A DNA stretch of 64,000 bases, taken from assembly GCA_016791475.1 (NCBI GenBank), contig JAEUWI010000013.1, forward strand, positions 73,029 to 137,028, given 5' to 3'. A program made the translations under genes and the position numbers. The DNA is from Candidatus Hydrogenedentota bacterium. GTDB lineage: Bacteria > Hydrogenedentota > Hydrogenedentia > Hydrogenedentales > JAEUWI01. The notes below the pieces were generated by a model. It was not told where the DNA came from, did no database searches, and saw only the letters and a list, made by a program, of their open reading frames with translations. This document shows, piece by piece, positions 1 through 8,303 of the stretch (within the stretch, counting starts at the first letter, position 1; every line of letters begins with the position of its first letter).

Positions 1-1090
1 CGGTCTTCTTGTGGGTCGCGATGATCGCGTCCTTGTCGGCGGTCACGTCGCTCTTGATCTCCCAGCCGTCTTTGGTGAAGGTCAGGGTGGCGTCCGTGCC
101 GCGGATGCAGTGGGGGTTGCCATCGTCGTTGGCCATGGTGCCGAGGACGTGGACCGTCATGCCGTTGGTGATGCCTTCCATCGCGGGGTATTCGGCCAGC
201 AGCTCCAGGCTGTCGGGGAGGTCGCGGCCGTCGTTCCAGGTGTAGATGCCGCCCATGCCCACGACGCGCTCGGGGAACTGGAGGCCGCAGGCCTTGATCA
301 GGCGGGTAAGGCGGTGGACAAACAAATCCGTCGCCACGCCGCCGGAATAGTCGGAATAGCAGCGCCACTCGTAGTAGCGGTGGGGATCCCATTCATGGAC
401 CGGCGCGGGCTTTTGCCAGGCGTCCCAATCGAGATCGGCGGGTTTGGCCGCATCGCTGTCGCCGCCCTCACGCCGCCAGGGGCCGGGGCCTTCATAGTTG
501 CGCACGTAGTCGATCTGGGCCTGGACCAGCATGCCGAGTTTGCCCGCCTTGATAGCTTCAAAGGCGCTGGAATAGCTGTCGTCGGCCATGCCCTGGACGC
601 CCACCTGGAGCTTGAGGCCCGTCTCGTTCACTTTGCGCACGACTTCCTGGGATTCCTTGATGTCGTGGGTCATGGGCTTCTCGACGTAAACGTGCTTGCC
701 CGCGTCGAGGGCGTCGAGGGTGATGTAGGAATGGGAGTGCTCCGGGGTGGCGATGAGGACGTAGTCGATGTCCTTGCGCTCCAGAATTTTCCGGTAGTCG
801 TTGTAGACCTTGGCTTTGCCCCCGGCTTCCTGGATTTTGCCCTGAAAGTCCAGTGCGCGCTTGTTGTATACATCGCACACCGCGACCAGCTCCAGGTTTT
901 CCTCTTCCCGGATGGGGATAAGCTTTTCCAGGTGGTGGGTGGCGATGGTGCCGCAGCCGATGAAGGCCATACGCAGGCGGTTGTTTGCGCCCGGCGTTTT
1001 CGCGTAGCTATTCGCCGTCATGGCGAGGGCGCTCGCCGCGGCTCCGGAGCGGAAGAAATCGCGTCGGGTCAGTTGGAGGAGGGGGGACAT
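1..1090 (-). CDS. Gfo/Idh/MocA family oxidoreductase, Tat-exported, 3' end beyond window
   Basis: NAD(P)-dependent sugar or inositol dehydrogenase-like protein. Reading from an ATG at 1090, the N-terminus carries a twin-arginine motif (TRRDFF) followed by a small hydrophobic stretch, so it is probably exported by Tat. A Rossmann motif (AFIGCGTIATHH) follows, then IATPEHSH and the family signature YVEKPM near residue 118, where the Lys is the usual catalytic or cofactor-contacting residue. About 363 codons are visible and the C-terminal part of the substrate domain lies outside the window. Exported members are common in polysaccharide-degrading PVC bacteria. The substrate cannot be told from sequence. 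Confidence 0.9.
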   Translation of the reverse strand, partial: MSPLLQLTRRDFFRSGAAASALAMTANSYAKTPGANNRLRMAFIGCGTIATHHLEKLIPIREEENLELVAVCDVYNKRALDFQGKIQEAGGKAKVYNDYRKILERKDIDYVLIATPEHSHSYITLDALDAGKHVYVEKPMTHDIKESQEVVRKVNETGLKLQVGVQGMADDSYSSAFEAIKAGKLGMLVQAQIDYVRNYEGPGPWRREGGDSDAAKPADLDWDAWQKPAPVHEWDPHRYYEWRCYSDYSGGVATDLFVHRLTRLIKACGLQFPERVVGMGGIYTWNDGRDLPDSLELLAEYPAMEGITNGMTVHVLGTMANDDGNPHCIRGTDATLTFTKDGWEIKSDVTADKDAIIATHKKT

Positions 1091-1387
1091 GGGGTTGTGG
1101 TCCTTTCCAAATCAATGGGTCGGCATTCTGGATAGAAGGGAAGGATAGGGGGAAGGGCGGGCCGGTTACAAGTTCGAGGTGATTTTCCGGCTCGTGATCG
1201 GGGCTATGTCGCGGCGAGCACTTGACTTGAAAGTTTTGGAACTCCATACTATGCGCCCAAGCCGTTGCGAACAGGGGTATGGCGCACGTACTCCAGGCCC
1301 CGAGTGAGACGGTCGGCCACCGCTCACTTACGCCGCCTCGCGCGGGGCAGCACCGATTCGAATGTACCCAACCTCAGGTAACCATCC
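1091..1387. other. Intergenic region between divergent genes
   Basis: Separates the minus-strand oxidoreductase from the plus-strand membrane protein. It should hold both promoters, but I see no convincing -35/-10 pair or strong hairpin, and the short open frames here look spurious. Confidence 0.5.
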
Positions 1388-3292
1388 ATGCCAAGACCCT
1401 CGGCGCCGGAACTGGCCGGAACTGCTTCTCCAAGCGCCGGTTGCATTCCGCACAGCGCAATTCGGTCCGTGAACTTGCTTCAGGGGCTGTCGACGAGGAA
1501 GCTGGGCGTCGTTGCGGTGGTTCTGGGGCTTCTCTTGACCCTGCCGGCGGTGTGGATCGGCTTTGCGCAGGACGATCATTTTTTCCTCATGGTGTTCAAG
1601 GGCAGTCCGGGTTTCGATACCCAGGAACTTGGCCCGCTTGAGACCTTTTCCTTCTCCAAAGGGGATCCGGCGGATCGTCATGAACTCATGGAGCGGGGTC
1701 TCCTGCCCTGGTGGACGGTGGAAGGCTGGAAGCTCAATTTCTGGCGTCCCATTTCCTCATTGAGCAGTTGGGTGGACTACCGCCTCTTCGGCGCAAACGC
1801 ATGGGCCATGCATCTCCACAGCCTTGCGCTCTACGGGATATTGATTGCCATCGCCACGGTGCTCTACCGGCGGCTGATCGAACCGCGCTGGGCGGCGGGC
1901 CTGGCCGCGATCGCCTTCGCCGTCGACTCGGGCCACGCCATACCCGTTACCTGGCTCGCCATGCGCAACGCGATCCTGACGCTGCTCTTTGGCCTGCTGC
2001 TGCTGGCCGCCCATGACCGCTGGCGCAAGGCGCGGGCGGGGGGGCGCCCCGGCTGGTTTTTCGGCGCGCTTTCGACGCTGTGGCTGGCGCTTGCCTTGCT
2101 CAGCGGCGAGTCGGGGGTGTCCGTGGGGGGCTATCTGCTGGCCTATGCGCTTTTTCTCGATCCAACGCATCAGGGGCCCGAGCGCGGCCCGGCAGGCTAT
2201 GTCCGCGCCATCGCCGCCCTGCTGCCCTACCTGGCCGTGGTGATACTGTGGCGTATCGCCTATTCCAGCCTGGGCTACGGCACGGAAGGATCGGGGCTGT
2301 ACATCGATCCGGTGGCGGATCCGGCTGAATTTCTCTGGCGTCTGCCCGTACGGCTGGCGGTTCTCCTTCTGGGGCTTCTGGCCATGCCCGACGCCATGCT
2401 CTGGAGCCTGACCCCCGCGCCGTGGAGTCATGTCCAGCTCGCGCTGTCCATCGGATTTCTGTTTGTGTTCGGCTGGGCGGTGCTGCCGTTGTTGCGGCGG
2501 AGTCCCGAGGCGCGCTTCATGTTTGTGGGATCGGTGCTGGCGGCGGTGCCCGGCTGCGCGACGCTGCCGATGGACCGGCTCATGATGTTTTCTTCCTTTG
2601 GGGCGCTGGGGCTTTCGGCGATGCTGCTGGCCGACCTGTCCGCGTGCCGGGCGGGGGGATTCCGCGGGCGGATTCGTTCACCGCTGGCAATCTTTCTTAT
2701 CGTTTCGCACTTTGTGGTGGCTCCGCTGGGCCTGATTGCGGGCACGCAGCATATCCGCATCATGAACCGGGTGCTGAACGGCTCCAACCCCTCGATCCCG
2801 GTCGATCTACCGGCATCGACGCGGGTGGTGGCCATCAACACGCCCAACGATCTTCTGGGGGCGAGTCTGCCGATTCACCGATCCTCGCGGGGCGAGCCCC
2901 TGGTACAGCACTGGTGGTGGCTATACTCCGGCATGGAAGATCTGACCGTCGAACGGGAAGACGCCCGCACGATCATCCTGCGACCGGAGGGTGGCTATTT
3001 CACGACGCCCTGGGCCGACATTTTCCGGCTGCCGGCCACCGATCCCATTGAGGCGGGCGACCGCTTTTCCCTGGACGGACTCGAGATCGAAGTGATCGCC
3101 GCCACCCGCGAAGGCGTGCCATCGGAGGTGCGCTTTCGATTCGACACGCCCCTTGAAGACCCGTCGCTGCGTTTTGTTTCCTGGCGGGACGGCGCCTATG
3201 TGCCTTTTTTCCCGCCCGCCCCGGGCGCGTCGGTTGCGGTGCCCGGCGGCCGGCTCCGCCAGTTAATCGACCTTGCGCTGGGCTGGAAATAG
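1388..3292 (+). CDS. GT-C-like polytopic membrane protein, paralogue 1
   Basis: Integral membrane protein with about ten hydrophobic segments, resembling GT-C glycosyltransferases (PMT/TMTC type), which use lipid-linked sugars outside the membrane. After the first helix there is an acidic pair in FAQDDHFF, where GT-C enzymes place their first-loop Asp motif, then FWRPISS and a predicted helix with MHLHSLALYG. The last 150 or so residues are soluble and end with a beta-rich segment. The same design recurs in the two genes downstream (shared Asp-Asp, Arg-Pro and His-containing motifs). ATG at 1388 is used; a GTG at 1469 would remove an unlikely polar N-terminus. The sugar and acceptor are unknown. 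Confidence 0.7.
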   Translation: MPRPSAPELAGTASPSAGCIPHSAIRSVNLLQGLSTRKLGVVAVVLGLLLTLPAVWIGFAQDDHFFLMVFKGSPGFDTQELGPLETFSFSKGDPADRHELMERGLLPWWTVEGWKLNFWRPISSLSSWVDYRLFGANAWAMHLHSLALYGILIAIATVLYRRLIEPRWAAGLAAIAFAVDSGHAIPVTWLAMRNAILTLLFGLLLLAAHDRWRKARAGGRPGWFFGALSTLWLALALLSGESGVSVGGYLLAYALFLDPTHQGPERGPAGYVRAIAALLPYLAVVILWRIAYSSLGYGTEGSGLYIDPVADPAEFLWRLPVRLAVLLLGLLAMPDAMLWSLTPAPWSHVQLALSIGFLFVFGWAVLPLLRRSPEARFMFVGSVLAAVPGCATLPMDRLMMFSSFGALGLSAMLLADLSACRAGGFRGRIRSPLAIFLIVSHFVVAPLGLIAGTQHIRIMNRVLNGSNPSIPVDLPASTRVVAINTPNDLLGASLPIHRSSRGEPLVQHWWWLYSGMEDLTVEREDARTIILRPEGGYFTTPWADIFRLPATDPIEAGDRFSLDGLEIEVIAATREGVPSEVRFRFDTPLEDPSLRFVSWRDGAYVPFFPPAPGASVAVPGGRLRQLIDLALGWK

Positions 3293-3582
3293 GTCGGGAT
3301 TTCCGACTCGGGTTTGAAGCGCTCGCGCCCCCCGTGGCATAATTCCGCCTTACTTCGCCGCTGCTGGCCCGAATTACAAGTATAGGATTCTGCCCCCGGC
3401 GGTACTTGTAATCTCCCGGTGGCGCCGGCTGAGTTCCTTTCTCGCCCACGGTCGGCGGACGGAGCCGATGGATAGCTTTCCGTTCCGCGATGGCGACGCC
3501 GCCGCAAATGTGCGCGGTACCCGTGCAATTGTCTACCACTTTCTGGAACTGGCCGCGGCTTTCTTATTGGAGCGCACAAGGG
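3293..3582. other. Intergenic region with an inverted repeat
   Basis: About 290 bases between the first GT-C-like gene and the acyltransferase. The only clear structure is a 10-bp inverted repeat at 3373-3412, listed separately. The longer acyltransferase frame could begin at 3490, which would shorten this gap. Confidence 0.5.
3373..3412. repeat. 10-bp perfect inverted repeat ATTACAAGTA / TACTTGTAAT
   Basis: Arms at 3373-3382 and 3403-3412 with a 20-base C/G-rich spacer. The stem is AT-rich and not followed by a T-run, so an operator or transcript-folding element is more likely than an intrinsic terminator. Confidence 0.55.
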
Positions 3583-4587
3583 ATGGGATTCTCAGGGAAG
3601 GCCCCCAAGGCCGCTCCGTCGCGGGACTATGGCGGGATGATGGAGGGCGGCGTGGTCGGTTTTCTCGCCGGGCGTCTTGTCATTGCGCTCCTCGTTTTCG
3701 CCCGCTGGATGCCCATTGGCGTGGTCTACGGGTTTGGCGCCAGTGCCGTCATGGGGGCCATGCTCTTCGCGCCCCAAATCCGGCGCCATGTCCGCCGGAA
3801 TCTCACGATGCTGGTGGGCGACGGCGTTCCGCCCGGAGCGTTGAGGCGGCTGGTGAATGAGAACATCCGGAATACCTTCTCCCGTAAGTGGGTGGACATT
3901 TTCACGCTGCCCCGTCTGTCGCGGGCATTCTTCGAGAGCAATGTGGAGGTCGTCGGTCTGGAGCATTACCAGCGCGCCATCGCCGAGGGCCGGGGCGTCC
4001 TGCTGATCACGCACCACGTGGGTTCCTATGGGATACTGGCAGGGCTCGCTCTTCCCTGTCTGGGCAATCCCTCGATTGGGGGGGCCCGGCGCATCTTCGA
4101 CGAGACGACCGAGGCGGCGCTCCAGAAGGCGTATCACGCCCAGGGAGGAGAGTCGGCGAATCCGGGCGATTCGCTGCGCCGATTTCTGGCCCTCCTGAAG
4201 TCGGGTGGCACCGTGATTGTGGCGGGAGATCACCTCACCTCGCCGAAGGGAATTCGGGTGAAATATTTCGGCCGGGAAACGTTAGTTCCAGGTGGACCGG
4301 CAACGCTGGCGTGCCGCTACAACCCCGTTGCCCTGCCGGGCATTTGCGTCTGGACGGGGCCCCGACGATTTCGGATGGAGTTTGGCGCGCCCTTTTCGGC
4401 GCCCGAGGCCGGGACGATGCCTGAAGACGAGCGGCTCCAGGCCTTTGCCCAGCAGTACATGAGTTACTTTGAAGAAGTTGTCCGGCGTTATCCCGAGCAG
4501 TGGGAGTGCTTTTTCCGGATCTGGCCGGATTCCTTTGAGAAGGGGGACATCGAGGCCTTCTGCAAGGACTACGGCGTCAACCTTTGA
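3583..4587 (+). CDS. LpxL/HtrB-like lipid acyltransferase family protein
   Basis: Resembles the lauroyl/myristoyl acyltransferases that finish lipid A, in size (about 334 residues), one N-terminal membrane segment (FLAGRLVIALLVFARW) and the order of motifs: a His motif, a conserved RR/F block, then VIVAGDH and a Pro-Gly-Gly-Pro region. The catalytic motif is unusual. The family normally has His-X4-Glu/Asp (as in HFGNWE), whereas here H145 is followed by VGSYG, leaving no acidic residue at the +5 position. The start is ambiguous: ATG 3583 has GGAG ten bases upstream, ATG 3637 is also possible, and the frame stays open back to 3490. It lies between GT-C-like genes, consistent with envelope glycolipid work. 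Confidence 0.72.
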   Translation: MGFSGKAPKAAPSRDYGGMMEGGVVGFLAGRLVIALLVFARWMPIGVVYGFGASAVMGAMLFAPQIRRHVRRNLTMLVGDGVPPGALRRLVNENIRNTFSRKWVDIFTLPRLSRAFFESNVEVVGLEHYQRAIAEGRGVLLITHHVGSYGILAGLALPCLGNPSIGGARRIFDETTEAALQKAYHAQGGESANPGDSLRRFLALLKSGGTVIVAGDHLTSPKGIRVKYFGRETLVPGGPATLACRYNPVALPGICVWTGPRRFRMEFGAPFSAPEAGTMPEDERLQAFAQQYMSYFEEVVRRYPEQWECFFRIWPDSFEKGDIEAFCKDYGVNL

Positions 4588-4637
4588 GATGGCGCCTTGC
4601 CCGACCTTTCCCCAACTTGAATTCTGGAATTGATCGC

Positions 4638-6470
4638 ATGCTTGAAGATACACGCGAAGAGACACGGATGACGCTCCGTGATATTGCCCTGCTGGTGGGG
4701 CTTGCGATCCTGGCGTTCGGCCCGTCTCTGGCCTCCAATGTACTCACGGACGATCTGATCCTGATCCGAAACGCGCGGCACATCTCGTGGTCCTTTCCGG
4801 AGCTTGCCACGTCCTTCCGCCTGGAACACCCCGACTACACCGCGGGCTGGCTTCCGGGTCCCTTCAATCATTTCAGTCTCCAGTATTTTCGACCGGTGAT
4901 TATGGCGTCGCTCAAACTCGACAGCGCTCTCTGGAACGACTGGCCCCCCGGATTTCACGTCACCAATATCCTTGTCTTTATCGCCATGGTGCTGCTTGTC
5001 GTGCGGTGGGCGCGGGACTTCGGCCTGAATCGAAGCGACCGCATGCTGCTCGGGATGCTCTTCATTCTTTACACGCCGAACCAGATGGCGGTGAACGTGA
5101 TCGCGAGCCGCACGGAGTTGATCGCGGATGTTTTCCTTCTCGCGTCTGTGATTTGGCTGGGGTGCTTTTACGCCAACCGGAAGCTATTGTTTTTTGTGGG
5201 CGCGTTTATCGCCGGGCTGCTCGCGCTCGGTTCCAAAGAGAACGCCGTCATGCTGCCCCTGCTCCACGGGGTTGCGGCCCTGTTTCTGTACCGTCCCTCG
5301 GGGGACGAATCTGGCGGCCTCAAGGTCCGCCTGCTTGCCCTGTTACCCTTCGTGCTCATGGTCCCGGCCTATTTCGCATTGCGATCGGCCATGCTCGGGG
5401 GGTTTCCACCGCCGCTCAAGGGCTTCTACTTTCACCACCCGCTGGATCCCGGTTTCACACAGTTTCTCATCAGCAAGCTGATCCACGCGGCCCTCACCCT
5501 CGTGTATCAGTTCCCCATACTACTGCCGCCGGTGCTGATCCAGTATTCCGTGCCCACGGCGATTGCCACGGGATTAATCGCAATCGTCACGCTGGTCGCG
5601 GTGTACCGCGAGACGCGCCCGCCTTTTCGCTTCTTCATGCTCTTCTGGATCGGGGTGTGCATCGCGCCTACCCTGCCCATGGGACTGAACCCGATCTATT
5701 ATTTCCTGTGCTCGCCGGTCATGGCGGTGTTTTACGTCTTCATGTATCGCAAGTACCGCGCGGCCACCGTCTCGTGGCAGCCGAAGCTGGCGAAGGTGCT
5801 GCTCGTGTCCGCCCTGAGCTTCGGGCTCTTGAATGCCATCGGCGGGGCGGTGAATGCCCACGTGATCGGGGAGCCTTCGCGCGTAACCGCACGGGAGACC
5901 GCCGAGATTCTCGCGTCGAAGCCCGAGGTGAGGTCCGTGTTTTTTGTGGACCTTCCCCCGGCGGGCTTCGACCTCGTTCCCGCAATACGCTTCAAGTACG
6001 AGGAGCACGCCGACAAGGACTTCTACCTGCTGTCGATTCGGGAGAATCTCTTCGACCCGGCGGCCTGCGACATCACGCAGGTGGACGCGTATGCCTTCGA
6101 GCTCCGGCCCAAGGGCGGCGCGCTGCTGAAGATCGGCGTGGAGGAGGGATTCATCGGTTATCCCCTTGAACGCTTCGCGCCGGGCATGAAGGCCATTCAC
6201 CCGGATTACGAAATGGAAGTGATCGAGGCCGAAGCGGAAGCCGATGGCGCGCCCGATTTCCTCACGCGAATCAAACATCACTACCGAATCCCCCCGGCGA
6301 GTCAGAACGGCATCGCGGTGCTGCGTTACCGATTCAAGACGCCGCTGGCCGCGAATGACCGATTGTTTCTCCAGCTCACCCGGGACGGGGTGAAGGAAAT
6401 ACCCTTTCTGAATGAGGCCGATTTTTCAACGCAGGGCGGAAGCCCGATTCAAGTGAGTAACCCATCATGA
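4638..6470 (+). CDS. GT-C-like polytopic membrane protein, paralogue 2
   Basis: Second member of the local membrane-protein family. Helix one is followed by LTDDLILI, the acidic motif equivalent to FAQDDHFF and VSDDLMLL in its neighbours, then FRPVIMASLKLDS and FHVTNILVF. A dozen hydrophobic segments follow, then a soluble tail of roughly 170 residues. Family knowledge suggests a lipid-linked sugar transferase, but no substrate can be assigned. The frame is open from a TTG at 4584 overlapping the acyltransferase stop. I prefer ATG 4638; ATG 4668 is also possible and lies just before the hydrophobic helix. The tight spacing suggests cotranscription with the acyltransferase. Confidence 0.72.
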   Translation: MLEDTREETRMTLRDIALLVGLAILAFGPSLASNVLTDDLILIRNARHISWSFPELATSFRLEHPDYTAGWLPGPFNHFSLQYFRPVIMASLKLDSALWNDWPPGFHVTNILVFIAMVLLVVRWARDFGLNRSDRMLLGMLFILYTPNQMAVNVIASRTELIADVFLLASVIWLGCFYANRKLLFFVGAFIAGLLALGSKENAVMLPLLHGVAALFLYRPSGDESGGLKVRLLALLPFVLMVPAYFALRSAMLGGFPPPLKGFYFHHPLDPGFTQFLISKLIHAALTLVYQFPILLPPVLIQYSVPTAIATGLIAIVTLVAVYRETRPPFRFFMLFWIGVCIAPTLPMGLNPIYYFLCSPVMAVFYVFMYRKYRAATVSWQPKLAKVLLVSALSFGLLNAIGGAVNAHVIGEPSRVTARETAEILASKPEVRSVFFVDLPPAGFDLVPAIRFKYEEHADKDFYLLSIRENLFDPAACDITQVDAYAFELRPKGGALLKIGVEEGFIGYPLERFAPGMKAIHPDYEMEVIEAEAEADGAPDFLTRIKHHYRIPPASQNGIAVLRYRFKTPLAANDRLFLQLTRDGVKEIPFLNEADFSTQGGSPIQVSNPS

Positions 6471-8269
6471 GTTGGATTCGCACCCGTTTTTCCGGCGAAG
6501 GCACGGCCAGGGGCGATCTGCTGCTTCTGGCGTCGGTCATTCTGGTTTCCTATTCACCCACCCTGTTCAGCGGACTGGTCAGCGATGATCTGATGCTGCT
6601 TCGGCGCGCACGGGAAACGCCCTGGTCTCTCGCGGAACTGGCGAACTCCTTTCGCTTTGGCGCGGCGGACATGACCGACGGCTACACGCCCTACAACTTT
6701 CCCCAGTTTGAGCTTCATTTCTTCCGTCCCCTCTATATGGCCATCATGAAGCTGGAATATCTGGTTTTCGGCGCCTGGGGCGGGGGCTATCACGTCACCA
6801 ATCTCATCCTGCATTTCGCGGTGACGACCCTGCTCTATTTCTGGACGGCGGACTTCGGGTTTGATCGTCGGAAACGTTTGCTGGCCGCCTTGCTGTTTGC
6901 CGTGTTCGTGCCGAACTCTTTCACCGTGGCCTGGGTTTCCGGTCGGACGGAACTGCTTGCGGCGACGCTGGTGATCCTGTCGATCATGTTCATGGGCAGG
7001 TTTTACGCCCAGGGCAAACCCTGGCAATACGGCGTTTCGTTTGGCGCATATCTGCTTGCCCTCTGCTCCAAGGAATCGGCGGTTATCCTGCCCTTCTGGC
7101 ACGCCCTGGCGCTGCTTTTCCTCTATCCGCCGCAGCAGAAGAGCCTGGCGGCCTTTGCGCGGCGGTTTGCCGTGATCTCGCCCCTCTTTCTCATGCTGGC
7201 GCCCTACTTTGTCATCCGAAACTACGCGCTCGGCGGTTTCCCGCTGCCGCCGGAGGGGATGTTCTACTATCACCAGCCCTCCGATCCGGATTTCCTGCCT
7301 TTCCTGATTTCGCGAATCTACCACGCGCCCCTGGCGCTGTTTCTTCAGTGGCCCACCTTCATCGTCCCAAGTCTGTTCGAGCGGTGCGCGCCACTGCTGT
7401 GGATCATGCCGGTGATTGCCGTTGTGTTTGCCGTCGCCATACTGCGCTGGCTTCCATCGCCCTTTCGCTATTTCTTCGCGTGCTGGATAGCCTTCGCGCT
7501 GGCGCCCACGCTCAATATCGGTTTCAATCCCGTTTATTTCTATATGTGTTCGCTCGTTGTTCCCATCGCCTATCTGTACCTGCGGGATTCGCTTGACGCG
7601 TCGCCTCGCCCCTGGGCCCGCAAGGTGTCGAATCATGGCGTCAAGGTGCTTGTGGGCTACGGCGTGCTCTACGGCTTCGTTTCCTCGCTTCTTTTTGGAC
7701 TTGGCTCCCTCGAAGCGCGGACGGCGGCCACGGATCTCGCCCGAATCCTCCGGGAGAAGCCGGCGGCCACCAACGTCTACATTTTTGACGTGCCCTGGTC
7801 ACAGAATACCAACATCGTGCCGGGGGCCCGGTTGCTGGACGAGTCCTTCGCGCGTCGCAGAATCATGCTGATGAATCCGAGTATCGACGCGCAGGGCGGC
7901 ACACCCTCCGAGGTGGTGCGGGTCGACGACAAGACCCTGGAGTGCCGCGCGCAGGGGGGAACCTATTTCACCACGGGTATCGAGCAGGCGGCTTTTGCGG
8001 AAGACATTATTCCGATTGTGCCGGGCTTGAGGGGCGAGCACGAGGTCTATTCGGTGGAGATTGCGGAAGTCGCGCCGAGCGATGCCCTGCGGCGGGAGTC
8101 CGAAGTGGCCAAAGCGATTCGGGATTTCCTCCAAATGCCCGCGCGGGAGCAGGTGGGTGCGACGGTACTGCGATATACCCTTACGAAGCCCCTGGATTCG
8201 TCGGACAATCTATTTCTCCAGATGCGGGACGGCCGGATCCACGAGATCGAAGATATGGCGGTCCGCTGA
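6467..8269 (+). CDS. GT-C-like polytopic membrane protein, paralogue 3
   Basis: Third paralogue, starting inside the previous stop codon (ATGA overlap), so translational coupling is likely. It has the acidic first-loop motif VSDDLMLLRR, then FFRPLYMAIMKLEY and YHVTNLILH, very close to paralogue 2 and more distant from paralogue 1. About eleven membrane segments precede a soluble C-terminal region of about 190 residues. The His-Val-Thr-Asn motif resembles the conserved block in TMTC/DUF1736-type transferases. Having two near-copies side by side suggests sequential addition of related sugars, which is inference. Confidence 0.74.
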   Translation: MSWIRTRFSGEGTARGDLLLLASVILVSYSPTLFSGLVSDDLMLLRRARETPWSLAELANSFRFGAADMTDGYTPYNFPQFELHFFRPLYMAIMKLEYLVFGAWGGGYHVTNLILHFAVTTLLYFWTADFGFDRRKRLLAALLFAVFVPNSFTVAWVSGRTELLAATLVILSIMFMGRFYAQGKPWQYGVSFGAYLLALCSKESAVILPFWHALALLFLYPPQQKSLAAFARRFAVISPLFLMLAPYFVIRNYALGGFPLPPEGMFYYHQPSDPDFLPFLISRIYHAPLALFLQWPTFIVPSLFERCAPLLWIMPVIAVVFAVAILRWLPSPFRYFFACWIAFALAPTLNIGFNPVYFYMCSLVVPIAYLYLRDSLDASPRPWARKVSNHGVKVLVGYGVLYGFVSSLLFGLGSLEARTAATDLARILREKPAATNVYIFDVPWSQNTNIVPGARLLDESFARRRIMLMNPSIDAQGGTPSEVVRVDDKTLECRAQGGTYFTTGIEQAAFAEDIIPIVPGLRGEHEVYSVEIAEVAPSDALRRESEVAKAIRDFLQMPAREQVGATVLRYTLTKPLDSSDNLFLQMRDGRIHEIEDMAVR

Positions 8270-8303
8270 GGGTATTCTCGAGCCCCGCTCCGGAAACACG
8301 CGG

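Noticed and set aside
11-1135. 374-codon open frame on plus
   Set aside because: It is antisense to the minus-strand Gfo/Idh/MocA gene, which has clear family motifs. The plus-strand translation resembles nothing.
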